Positions 1 to 6,129 of a stretch of DNA of 6,725 nt are shown here, in pieces. Numbering within the stretch: position 1 is the stretch's first letter; each line of letters begins with the position of its first letter. The position numbers and the translations under genes were made by a program. The DNA comes from DATJYV01 sp035499415. GTDB taxonomy: Bacteria; Bacteroidota; Ignavibacteria; UBA10030. The notes under the pieces were generated by a model. It was given only the letters and a program-made list of their open reading frames with translations. It searched no databases and was not told the DNA's origin. The stretch spans positions 1 to 6,725 of the forward strand of contig DATJYV010000215.1 of NCBI GenBank assembly GCA_035499415.1. Direction: 5' to 3'.

Positions 1-1034
1 CCCCGAACAACGTTCCACGCCGTTCCGTCTGAGTATGGTGGTCCAAGCGTACTGCTATCCGGGTACGAATCATCCGCGACTCCCCAGAAAGAAGTGAGCG
101 GCAGGTTGCGCCAACCCGGCCTGGGTTTTCCGAAGTACGTGGCCGTATCTCCGGGAGATGGAACGCACGGCCCGTCAAGGAGGATGTATGAAGTACATCC
201 CGCAGAACTGTCCGTGCCATACCAACAATATCCGGCCTGTGCCAATGTGTCAACGGCAGGGAATGTTCGGAAATCGTCGATGAAATCGATATCCGTCCAT
301 ATGGACAGGAACATGGAATCAATGGGATCGGGACCTTTATTGTAAACCGCCCATTCGAAAAACAAACAGTTCGCCCAAATCGATGTGTCGGTCGGTTCAC
401 CAAAATGTTCGAAAACGGTTTCACGAATTTCGACCGGGAGCTGGGTTCGCTGTGGCAGCCGCAGGTGGAACCAGGAGGGGAACGCCGTCGTGTCGTCCCC
501 ATTGTAAACCATCCACGCCATTTGGTCTCCCGAAATCCGCGGGGCGCCGGACGGGGTCGTCGGTGCTCCAAGATCCGCAGGCCACTGGGCGTAGTCCGGA
601 TTCGTGCCGGTACTGTCGCCTCGCGTCACCGTATAGACCCTGTAACGCTCTGCATCCTGCGGCCGGACCTTCAGTGCAGGCAATCCGCCGATGACGGGAC
701 CTGGAGAGTACGGAGAGTACCACGAGCTCGCGAGTGCTCCGATCGCACTTCCCCGCTTTCCAACAATCCAAAGTGTGTGGTCGTACACCATGTCTTCTGA
801 GTATGCATACCATACAACCTGGTTCCATCCATCCCACGTTGATAATGGCTCGTCTCCGCTCAGCCCGCCCACGTTGTCGAGGTCCATTGAGATTCTGTTG
901 ACATTCATCTTTGCCGTGCTGGTTCCAGATGCCGCGACCTTTCGAAGAAAGCCATGCGGCTTACGAAGGCTTTGACATCTGCCTTCGACCGCCCAAATCA
1001 GAATCAAGAGAAGAACTGCGGCGCTCCGTTTCAT
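1..1034 (-). CDS. Large secreted beta-rich protein, probable type IX secretion cargo (3' end missing)
   Basis: Reading leftward from the ATG at 1034-1032, the frame stays open for 344 codons to the window edge, so the C-terminus is missing. Residues 1-21 form a Sec-type signal peptide: MKR, then a hydrophobic stretch (AAVLLLILIWAV). There is no good lipobox, although Cys20 is present. The mature part is rich in Trp, Tyr, Asp and Gly. It has the layout I know from long extracellular proteins of Ignavibacteria and related Bacteroidota: an early NVNRISM segment (44-50), a PDYAQWP..LGAP segment (147-158), GDQMAWMVYNGDD (169-181), an FEWAVYNKG strand (226-234), then WTDIDFIDDF (246-255), which is acidic and could bind metal. 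Many relatives end in a type IX sorting domain, but that part lies outside the window. The start follows the preceding lipoprotein stop by 10 bases, with a weak AGGG overlapping that stop, so co-transcription is likely. Molecular function is unknown; a surface or extracellular role is inferred. Confidence 0.75.
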   Translation of the reverse strand, partial: MKRSAAVLLLILIWAVEGRCQSLRKPHGFLRKVAASGTSTAKMNVNRISMDLDNVGGLSGDEPLSTWDGWNQVVWYAYSEDMVYDHTLWIVGKRGSAIGALASSWYSPYSPGPVIGGLPALKVRPQDAERYRVYTVTRGDSTGTNPDYAQWPADLGAPTTPSGAPRISGDQMAWMVYNGDDTTAFPSWFHLRLPQRTQLPVEIRETVFEHFGEPTDTSIWANCLFFEWAVYNKGPDPIDSMFLSIWTDIDFIDDFRTFPAVDTLAQAGYCWYGTDSSAGCTSYILLDGPCVPSPGDTATYFGKPRPGWRNLPLTSFWGVADDSYPDSSTLGPPYSDGTAWNVVR

Positions 1035-1044
1035 GATTCAGACC

Positions 1045-1857
1045 CTAGGGCATGACCATCGAAACAACTGCACGAGTATTGTTTTCGATGTTATCGTAAA
1101 TGACCAGTCCGCTGCGCGTGTCCACGGCGGTCGTCGTCGCTCCTGACAAGATTCTGGCGGTGACGAAAATGTTCATCCCGGGCGTAATCCCCGACGTGTG
1201 CATGTCCTCGTAAAGATCGTCGCTCACGATATCAGAAGATCCGGCTGTTTGAACGATTGCCGAATTCGTATAGACGTACGACCCGAATCGGGAGCTGACG
1301 TCGCCCGCAAGGCCGGCAAACAGAGCTATGGAACGAGATCCGCCGGAAGGAACGGTCTGAGCTGTAAAGATGTGGAATTGCACCTTTGGTGTGATCGAAT
1401 TAACGACGCATTGGATCGAATCAATTTTTGTTTGAGCCGAGGGAGTGGGGTAGATGATGTTTATCAGACCCTCACTGCCGTAAACAACGTCGAAGGGACC
1501 ACCCGAATTGAGAGACGGAAAGCACCCGCTTCGGGTGACGGAAGAAGCGTACGCCTGATAAGGAAGATTGACAAACGCGTAAACCGAATCGTCGGCAGGA
1601 ATCGTCCCGGTCAGGAGACGATCTTTTGCAAAGAGCGTGACTCCAAACGGTCCGACCGCCGGAATCGGGCGGTTGAATTCATCGTACATGGAAACATATA
1701 CTCGGACCGTCCAATTTCCTGAGGGGAGATTCGTCGGCTGCTCGCACCCCGGCAGCAATCCGCATGCCGCGAGGAGGATCAACAATCTCCGGAGCACGCC
1801 CGTTTTGGCAATGAAGCGCTCTTTCCAATTGACATATGCACGATTTTTGTCACTCAT
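1045..1857 (-). CDS. Putative lipoprotein, paralogue of the upstream lipoprotein
   Basis: This 270-residue protein has a long basic N-region, a hydrophobic core (residues 22-35) and a lipobox LPGC with Cys38 as the likely lipidated residue, so it should be anchored in the envelope. The ATG at 1857 overlaps the TGA of the preceding gene (ATGA), which favours it through translational coupling. A GTG at 1797 would give a shorter, more ordinary signal peptide and is the main alternative. The mature part starts with a beta-sandwich-like segment (about 48-130) with an FVNLPYQAY turn and a SGCFP motif, reminiscent of carboxypeptidase-regulatory/transthyretin-like folds. A second part (about 155-270) contains TVPSG, FVTARILSGAT and a DNIEN segment near the end. 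These blocks align by eye with the neighbouring lipoprotein (TVPSG, YLTARIMCGAT, TNLDQN), so the two are tandem paralogues. I do not recognise a specific family. A structural or binding role at the cell surface, perhaps with the secreted protein downstream, is inference. Confidence 0.75.
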   Translation of the reverse strand: MSDKNRAYVNWKERFIAKTGVLRRLLILLAACGLLPGCEQPTNLPSGNWTVRVYVSMYDEFNRPIPAVGPFGVTLFAKDRLLTGTIPADDSVYAFVNLPYQAYASSVTRSGCFPSLNSGGPFDVVYGSEGLINIIYPTPSAQTKIDSIQCVVNSITPKVQFHIFTAQTVPSGGSRSIALFAGLAGDVSSRFGSYVYTNSAIVQTAGSSDIVSDDLYEDMHTSGITPGMNIFVTARILSGATTTAVDTRSGLVIYDNIENNTRAVVSMVMP

Positions 1858-2573
1858 GGAATCTTGAAGGGCAGGACGACGGGGGGATTCTGGTCGAGAT
1901 TCGTGAAGACGAGCACGTTGTGCGTATTATCTTGGAAGTATTGTGTGGCTCCGCACATGATCCTCGCCGTCAGATAAACAGTCGATCCGGAGAGTGATGC
2001 TATTGGGGGGTTCGCCTGAATCGCTACCGACCCGACGGTCTGCCCTTGATCTTCCTCTCCCCAGTTATCACCAAAATATGTTCCGGGTGTCGGGCTGACG
2101 TTGGGGCTCATTCCCACAAAAGCAGCGAGCTGTCTTATGAATCCTGACGGCACGGTGTCAAGGGTTGTCACGGTGACATTGTAATATATTGCCTTGATGG
2201 AGCACTCGATCTTCGTTATCCGCGACGACAGAGGGGGAATTTCGTAGATCGTGACCTGGGGAAGGTTTGCAACCTCGGCAGGAAAATAGCCATCCTTCTG
2301 CAGTCGCAGGATGTACGGACCGTCCGGCACATTGTGAAAGGTGTACGCAGGGGCACCCGTCGTGATGGAAATCTGGAGGGTGCCTGAATTTAGAATCAGA
2401 GAGAGGAGTGCCGGGCCCTGAAATACCTGCTGCCGATAGAAATCGTCGGTCTGGTAGATGTGTACCGTGAAATCATGCCCGGTGGTGAGAAAGTTCTCCG
2501 GTTCGCTCGGGGGCCTTTTGCATCCACTGCAGAGGAGGATCGAGAAGGAGAGTGAAAAAATGCACAACCGCAT
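1854..2573 (-). CDS. Putative lipoprotein with transthyretin-like N-terminal domain
   Basis: This 239-residue protein opens the envelope module. I start it at the ATG 2573-2571 because a G-rich Shine-Dalgarno-like run (2582-2578) lies 4 bases upstream and because the protein then begins directly with a lipoprotein signal peptide: MRLCIF, a hydrophobic core, and SGC with Cys18 as the lipidation site (the -3 residue is Cys15 rather than the usual Leu). A GTG at 2633 would add 20 unsupported residues. Residues about 30-100 look like a small beta-sandwich of the carboxypeptidase-regulatory or PEGA kind, with YTFHNVPDGPYILRLQKDGY as the typical strand-turn-strand. The rest (about 118-239) carries TVPSG, an FVG segment, VYLTARIMCGAT and FTNLDQN, each with a counterpart in the next gene. 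After the cysteine comes KRPP, with no clear acidic surface-export signal. It overlaps the next gene by 4 bases. Function unknown; an envelope protein with a possible surface-binding role is inferred. Confidence 0.75.
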   Translation of the reverse strand: MRLCIFSLSFSILLCSGCKRPPSEPENFLTTGHDFTVHIYQTDDFYRQQVFQGPALLSLILNSGTLQISITTGAPAYTFHNVPDGPYILRLQKDGYFPAEVANLPQVTIYEIPPLSSRITKIECSIKAIYYNVTVTTLDTVPSGFIRQLAAFVGMSPNVSPTPGTYFGDNWGEEDQGQTVGSVAIQANPPIASLSGSTVYLTARIMCGATQYFQDNTHNVLVFTNLDQNPPVVLPFKIP

Positions 2574-2584
2574 GTGTCCCCCAC

Positions 2585-2596
2585 AAGTGTACACTT
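2585..2596. promoter_or_regulatory. Perfect 12-bp palindrome, candidate operator
   Basis: AAGTGTACACTT is a perfect palindrome centred between 2590 and 2591, on the predicted transcription start of the lipoprotein module and 1 base from the -10 hexamer. This is where a dimeric repressor site would block initiation. No regulator gene lies in the window, so the binding protein is unknown. A chance palindrome is possible; its position is what makes it notable. Confidence 0.35.
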
Positions 2597-2597
2597 C

Positions 2598-2626
2598 ATG
2601 GTACTCATCAATCGAGGGAATGTCAA
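2598..2626 (-). promoter_or_regulatory. Sigma-70-like promoter of the lipoprotein module
   Basis: On the minus strand a perfect -35 hexamer TTGACA (2626-2621) is followed after exactly 17 bases by TACCAT (2603-2598), which matches TATAAT at four of six positions. The predicted transcription start is near 2591, giving an 18-base leader before the ATG at 2573 and excluding the longer GTG start at 2633. It lies between the moeB-type gene and the lipoproteins, so the latter can be expressed independently. This is a prediction from consensus only. Confidence 0.5.
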
Positions 2627-2690
2627 TCCCCACGACTTACGAGTCACCCAATTCCCAAATCACCATCTTGTCAACTTAACTACCCTCCTC

Positions 2691-3854
2691 TCAGTATCTC
2701 ACCATATTTGCGTCCACTTCCACCGCCCATTCGTCAATACCTCCCCGAAGGTTCTTTACTTTTTTGAATCCCATCTCCTTCAGCATGTCAACGGCGCGCG
2801 CGCTCCGGCTGCCGTGATGACAGTGCACGACGATCTCTTGCGACGAATCGAGCTCGCGGACTTTTTCAGGCAACTTCCCCAGCGGTATCAGCTTTCCGTT
2901 CAGATTGACAATCTCATACTCGTGCGGCTCGCGCACATCGATCAGGAGAAAATCTCCGCCGTCGTCGATCTTCCGTTTCAGTTCCCCCACCGTTATTTCA
3001 TTCTCACCGACCTTTTGTCCATCCTTCCCCAACGGTTCAACCCCACAGAAGGCGTCGTAATCGATCAGACGGGTAATCGCGGGATGTTCTCCGCAAACCG
3101 GACATTCCGGGTTCTTCCGGAGCTTTAGTTCGCGGAATTGCATCCTCAGCGCATCGAACAGCAGCAGCCGTCCCACGAGCGTGTCACCGATTCCCAGCAG
3201 TATTTTCAGCGTCTCCGTCGCCTGGATTGTTCCGATGATTCCGGGAAGCACTCCGAAGACACCTCCCTCGGCGCAACTGGGGACAAGGCCCGGCGGTGGC
3301 GGCTCGGCATAGAGGCAGCGATAACAGGGTCCGGTGCGGGAATCGAACACGGACGCCTGACCGTCGAAGCGAAAGATGCTCCCGTATATGTCCGGCTTCC
3401 GCAGGAGAACGCACGCGTCGTTCACGAGGTACCGGGTGGGAAAATTATCCGTTCCGTCGACAATCACATCGTAATCGCGGAGGATGTCGAGCGCGTTGGC
3501 CGAACTCAGTTGGACGTTGTGCGCGCGCACTTCAATAAGAGGGTTAAGCGATTGAAGACGCTTCCGCGCGGCGTCCGATTTCGACGTGCCGACGGCGTCG
3601 GCAGAAAAGATGATCTGACGCTGGAGATTCGTCACGTCCACGGAATCGAAGTCGACGACCCCGATCGTTCCGACTCCCGCGGCCGCCAGGTAGAGCGCGA
3701 CGGGCGACCCAAGCCCGCCGGCTCCGACAATCAGCACGCTCGACGACTTGAGCTTTTGTTGGCCTTCGAGGCCGACCTCCGGCATGATGAGATGGCGGCC
3801 GTAGCGGCGGATCTCGTCGCGAGAGAGGGGGCGGGTAAGGGAGGCGGGGGACAT
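2691..3854 (-). CDS. moeB: MoeB/MoeZ-type sulfur-carrier adenylyltransferase fused to a rhodanese domain
   Basis: This 387-residue cytoplasmic enzyme belongs to the E1-like ThiF/MoeB family. It should adenylate the C-terminal glycine of a ubiquitin-like sulfur carrier with ATP, and the rhodanese domain then passes on sulfur to give a thiocarboxylate. Visible N-terminal domain features (1-260): the RYGRHLIMPEVG opening typical of MoeB, nucleotide-binding GAGGLG (44-49), VDFDSVDVTNLQRQ (67-80), the adenylation Asp region GTDNFPTRY (134-142), zinc-type CxxC pairs C177/C180 and C251/C254, and the conserved Cys194 preceding GGVFGVLPG. The C-terminal rhodanese (about 285-387) has LIDVREPHEYE (304-314) and active-site loop CHHGSRS with Cys345. 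The two-domain layout is that of mycobacterial MoeZ and cyanobacterial MoeBR, not E. coli MoeB, which lacks the rhodanese. The start fits the family, but I see no Shine-Dalgarno; a heptamer repeat array ends 4 bases upstream. The likely partner is the CysO-like carrier at 4327-4052 on the same strand. Confidence 0.93.
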   Translation of the reverse strand: MSPASLTRPLSRDEIRRYGRHLIMPEVGLEGQQKLKSSSVLIVGAGGLGSPVALYLAAAGVGTIGVVDFDSVDVTNLQRQIIFSADAVGTSKSDAARKRLQSLNPLIEVRAHNVQLSSANALDILRDYDVIVDGTDNFPTRYLVNDACVLLRKPDIYGSIFRFDGQASVFDSRTGPCYRCLYAEPPPPGLVPSCAEGGVFGVLPGIIGTIQATETLKILLGIGDTLVGRLLLFDALRMQFRELKLRKNPECPVCGEHPAITRLIDYDAFCGVEPLGKDGQKVGENEITVGELKRKIDDGGDFLLIDVREPHEYEIVNLNGKLIPLGKLPEKVRELDSSQEIVVHCHHGSRSARAVDMLKEMGFKKVKNLRGGIDEWAVEVDANMVRY

Positions 3855-3857
3855 GTG

Positions 3858-3919
3858 GTTTGGAGCAGGTGTCAGAAGTAAGGAGTCAGAAGGATGATGT
3901 CCGGAGTTTGGAGTAGTAC
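3858..3919. repeat. Degenerate 7-bp-period tandem repeat array (GTnnGRA type)
   Basis: Successive heptamers read GTTTGGA (3858), a 6-base unit, then GTCAGAA, GTAAGGA, GTCAGAA, GGATGAT, GTCCGGA, GTTTGGA, GTAGTAC in phase from 3871. Two units are identical and GTTTGGA recurs. The array occupies the position where the leader and ribosome-binding site of the minus-strand moeB-type gene should be. The whole gap (3855-4051) holds no other well-supported gene. The 7-bp periodicity is directly visible; its role is unknown. Confidence 0.6.
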
Positions 3920-4051
3920 GATTCCGACATCGTGATTATTTCTTCGTGTTCGTTCGTCAAGCGCAGTGTGTCCGCATGGCCAAAGTCTCGCGCCATTTGA
4001 GATCGCTTCTGGCAGGAATCGAAATCGCCGCTCACACCCCCTTGATCCCCC

Positions 4052-4327
4052 TCACCCTCCCGCGATCGACGGAATAATCGAAATCACATCCTTCTCCCCC
4101 ACCGGCGTCGACTCCTTGTTCAACTGACGAATGTCGTCGTTGTTCACGTACACGTTGATATACGCGCGCAGTTCGCCGGCATCCGTGTAAAGATGACGGT
4201 GCAGGTATTGATACTCCTGTGTGAGCGACGAGAGAAGTTCTCTCACGGTGTTTCCCTCGAGCGAGACCTCCGCTTTATTCCCCGTGAACTGTCGCAACGG
4301 ATCAGGTATCAGCACTTTCGCCGGCAT
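4052..4327 (-). CDS. CysO-like ubiquitin-fold sulfur carrier protein (MoaD/ThiS family)
   Basis: This 91-residue protein is a beta-grasp sulfur carrier. Its C-terminal Gly-Gly (90-91) is the site that an E1-like enzyme adenylates and converts to a thiocarboxylate. It opens with a strand ending in LIPDPLRQFTG (6-16), has the helix TVRELLSSLTQEY (27-39), then RAYINVYVNNDDIRQL (54-69) and ends IIPSIAGG. These match what I remember of Mycobacterium tuberculosis CysO (about 93 residues; IPT.LR opening, VNIYVNDEDVR middle, LPAVAGG end) better than MoaD or ThiS. CysO donates sulfur to the cysteine synthase CysM and is released by the protease Mec; neither gene is in the window, so the end use (cysteine, thiamine or molybdopterin) is open. 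I chose ATG 4327 on family length; a TTG at 4366 adds 13 residues and would overlap the predicted promoter. The likely activating enzyme is the MoeZ-type gene downstream, 197 bases away. Confidence 0.85.
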   Translation of the reverse strand: MPAKVLIPDPLRQFTGNKAEVSLEGNTVRELLSSLTQEYQYLHRHLYTDAGELRAYINVYVNNDDIRQLNKESTPVGEKDVISIIPSIAGG

Positions 4328-4333
4328 GCTTCC

Positions 4334-4362
4334 AATATAATCATGCACGGATTGCGTGTCAA
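4334..4362 (-). promoter_or_regulatory. Near-consensus sigma-70-like promoter, predicted leaderless start for the carrier gene
   Basis: On the minus strand TTGACA (4362-4357) is followed by exactly 17 bases and TATATT (4339-4334), a five-of-six match to TATAAT. The usual 7-base distance places the first transcribed base at about 4327, the A of the chosen ATG. A GGAAG sits only 1 base before the ATG, too close to serve as a normal ribosome-binding site. A leaderless mRNA is therefore predicted. It lies in the 128-bp gap shared with the divergent dehydrogenase gene. Confidence 0.5.
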
Positions 4363-4455
4363 ACAACGTGGCGCGCCTTGCTTTTCAGCGGTGGGGTGAT
4401 TAGCTTTTGTCATCGACCCCATCCCGACAATTCCCGACCCGTAAGGACTACCGAC

Positions 4456-5976
4456 ATGTCATCGTTCCCCGAGACAGAATCCGTCCTCGAATCGCTCTCG
4501 CGAAGCACCAAGTCGTCAAATGGAACCCGAATCGCCCTCAACTATATCGACGGAAGATGGGTCGATTCGAAGGGAAAGGATTCGCTTCCCGTCATGAATC
4601 CCTCCGTCGGCCGGCAGATCGCCAAAGTACCGCTTTCCGTCGCCGCCGATGTTGACGCTGCCGTACGTGCCGCGACCCAGGCGTTTCCGGCCTGGTCGAC
4701 GATGCCGATCAAAGAGCGAGCCCAGATATTTTACCGTTACAAGTCGCTGATGGAAAGGGACTTCAAAGAGCTCGCCGCGCTGGTCCATGAGGAAAACGGC
4801 AAGACGATGAACGAAGCGTCCGCCGAAATCGAGAAGTCGATCGAGGTGACGGAATTCGCCTGTTCCATGCCGCAACTCGCATCGGGCGAGATTCTTGAAG
4901 TCAGCAAGGGAGTCGAATGCCGCATCGACCGCTATCCGCTCGGCGTTGTCGCAAGTATCACGCCGTTCAATTTTCCCAACATGGTCCCCAACTGGACAAT
5001 TCCGAATGCGCTCGTCCTCGGGAACACGATGGTGTTGAAGCCGTCACAGCAGGTGCCGCTCAGCTCTCTCAGGATCGCGGAACTTTTGAAAGAGGCGGGA
5101 CTTCCGGACGGCGTTTTCAATATTGTGCACGGAGCGCAGGAAGCGGTCGAGGCGATATGCGACCATCCGCAGATCCAGGCAGTCACGTTTGTCGGTTCCA
5201 CGAAGGTCGCCAAGATCGTCTATGCGCGCGCAACATCCCGCCACAAACGCGCGCTCTGTCTTGGCGGGGCGAAGAATCATCTCATCGTGCTGCCGGACGC
5301 AAACGAGGAAATGGCGGCGACGAATATTGCGGCATCGATGAGCGGATGCGCGGGACAGCGGTGCATGGCGGCTTCGGCGATGGTTGGAGTCGGTGCGGTC
5401 GACCACATCATCCAGCGCTTGTGCGATGAGGCGAGAAAAATCGTTCCAGGGAAAAATCTGGGCGCCGTGATTTCGAAAGCGGCAAAGGAGCGGATCGCGA
5501 GATACATCGATGAGGCAGAAGCGCAGGGAGCAAAGGTGTTGGTTGATGGAAGGAAGGTAACGGTTGAGGGGAAGGATGAGGGATACTACATCGGACCCAC
5601 GGTGATCGATTACGTCCGGCCGGAGATGAAGATCGCACAGGATGAAGTGTTCGGCCCCGTGCTTTCGATCATGAGGACGAAGACGGTCGATGAAGCGATA
5701 GCGATTGAGAATAGAAATCCTTACGGCAACGCCGCGTCCGTTTTCACGCAGAGCGGGGGCATGGCCCGGTATGTCATCGAGCGGGCCAGCGCGGGAATGA
5801 TCGGCGTCAACATCGGAGTGCCTGTTCCGCGGGAGCCGTTCTCCTTTGGCGGGTGGAACGAGTCGAAGTTCGGGGCATGCGACATTACGGGGAAGAGTTC
5901 GATCGAGTTTTTCACGAAACCGAAGAAGACGACGACGAAGTGGAATCCGGAGAGCAGGGTCAATTGGATGTCATGA
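4456..5976 (+). CDS. mmsA: CoA-acylating methylmalonate-semialdehyde dehydrogenase
   Basis: The 506-residue product belongs to the MmsA/IolA branch of the aldehyde dehydrogenases. These enzymes oxidise (methyl)malonate semialdehyde with NAD+ and CoA, release CO2, and give propionyl-CoA or acetyl-CoA in valine, pyrimidine or inositol breakdown. Family marks: GVECRIDRYPLGVVASITPFNFPNMVPNW (152-180) with Asn172 of the oxyanion hole, LKPSQQVPLSS (194-204) with NAD-binding Lys195, FVGSTKVA (245-252), GAKNH (271-275), GQRCMA (300-305) with catalytic Cys303 and the preceding Arg302 expected for CoA-acylating members, and DEVFGPVLS (396-404). As usual in this branch, the general-base Glu of ordinary aldehyde dehydrogenases is absent; Cys268 stands there. 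Length is normal. ATG 4456 is preferred because AAGGA lies 8 bases upstream; the TTG at 4378 would add 26 unrelated residues. It is divergent from the carrier gene and no partner pathway gene is in the window, so the in vivo substrate is not fixed. Confidence 0.95.
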   Translation: MSSFPETESVLESLSRSTKSSNGTRIALNYIDGRWVDSKGKDSLPVMNPSVGRQIAKVPLSVAADVDAAVRAATQAFPAWSTMPIKERAQIFYRYKSLMERDFKELAALVHEENGKTMNEASAEIEKSIEVTEFACSMPQLASGEILEVSKGVECRIDRYPLGVVASITPFNFPNMVPNWTIPNALVLGNTMVLKPSQQVPLSSLRIAELLKEAGLPDGVFNIVHGAQEAVEAICDHPQIQAVTFVGSTKVAKIVYARATSRHKRALCLGGAKNHLIVLPDANEEMAATNIAASMSGCAGQRCMAASAMVGVGAVDHIIQRLCDEARKIVPGKNLGAVISKAAKERIARYIDEAEAQGAKVLVDGRKVTVEGKDEGYYIGPTVIDYVRPEMKIAQDEVFGPVLSIMRTKTVDEAIAIENRNPYGNAASVFTQSGGMARYVIERASAGMIGVNIGVPVPREPFSFGGWNESKFGACDITGKSSIEFFTKPKKTTTKWNPESRVNWMS

Positions 5977-5990
5977 GGAGCAGCCTGCGG

Positions 5991-6046
5991 TTAGCTATTG
6001 GCTGTCGGCGTTTAGCTTTGAGGTCTCGTTCTGTGAGGCGTGAGCT
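5991..6046. repeat. Second degenerate 7-bp-period array, TnRGnnn type
   Basis: Starting 15 bases after the dehydrogenase stop, heptamers in phase read TTAGCTA, TTGGCTG, TCGGCGT, TTAGCTT, TGAGGTC, TCGTTCT, GTGAGGC, GTGAGCT. The first four units are clear; the last four are weaker. On the other strand this reads as AGCTAA-like units. A weak hairpin (GTCTC/GAGGC, 6023-6039) followed by five T (6046-6050) might act as a poor terminator for the dehydrogenase, but I do not call it one. Function unknown. Confidence 0.45.
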
Positions 6047-6088
6047 TTTTCCCGATTGCCTTCCAGCCGAATGCAGATTGCCGAACCG

Positions 6089-6117
6089 CCTGCACGCCCC
6101 GCGTTTCGGCGGGCAGG
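6089..6117. repeat. GC-rich imperfect palindrome (stem-loop)
   Basis: Bases 6089-6098 pair with 6108-6117 at nine of ten positions (one A/G mismatch at 6094/6112) around a 9-base loop. No T-run follows on either strand, so it is not a typical intrinsic terminator. It resembles a dispersed intergenic palindrome; that is inference, since only one copy is in this window. The rest of the 5977-6148 gap holds the heptamer array and the 15-mer box. Confidence 0.45.
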
Positions 6118-6129
6118 TTGCTGAACGCG

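Noticed and set aside
421..837. 138-codon minus-strand frame inside the secreted protein gene
   Set aside because: Different frame from the long open one; its product is rich in Cys and Arg and lacks domain features, while the long frame shows family motifs along its full length.
1198..1722. 174-codon plus-strand frame opposite the second lipoprotein
   Set aside because: The minus-strand frame has a signal peptide, lipobox, coupling to its upstream gene and a paralogue; the plus frame has none of these.
2646..2674. Another TTGACA (2674-2669, minus strand) just after the MoeZ-like gene
   Set aside because: With a 17-base spacer the -10 position reads TTGGGT, a poor match, whereas the TTGACA at 2626 has a better partner and a better distance to the gene.
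3138..3881. 247-codon open frame on the plus strand opposite the MoeZ-like gene
   Set aside because: It is fully antisense to a gene with unmistakable E1 and rhodanese motifs; its product is Arg-rich with no recognisable domain, as expected for a shadow frame in GC-rich DNA.
3940..3966. TTGACG near an AATAAT on the minus strand as a promoter for the MoeZ-like gene
   Set aside because: The spacer would be only 14 bases; at 16 or 17 bases no acceptable -10 hexamer exists.
4917..5429. 170-codon plus-strand frame inside the dehydrogenase gene
   Set aside because: Overlaps the motif-rich core of mmsA in another frame; no initiation signal and low-complexity Arg/Gly composition.
6023..6050. Weak hairpin plus T-run as an intrinsic terminator of the dehydrogenase gene
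   Set aside because: The stem is about 5 bp with a G-T pair and is separated from the T-run by several bases, so it is too weak to call.
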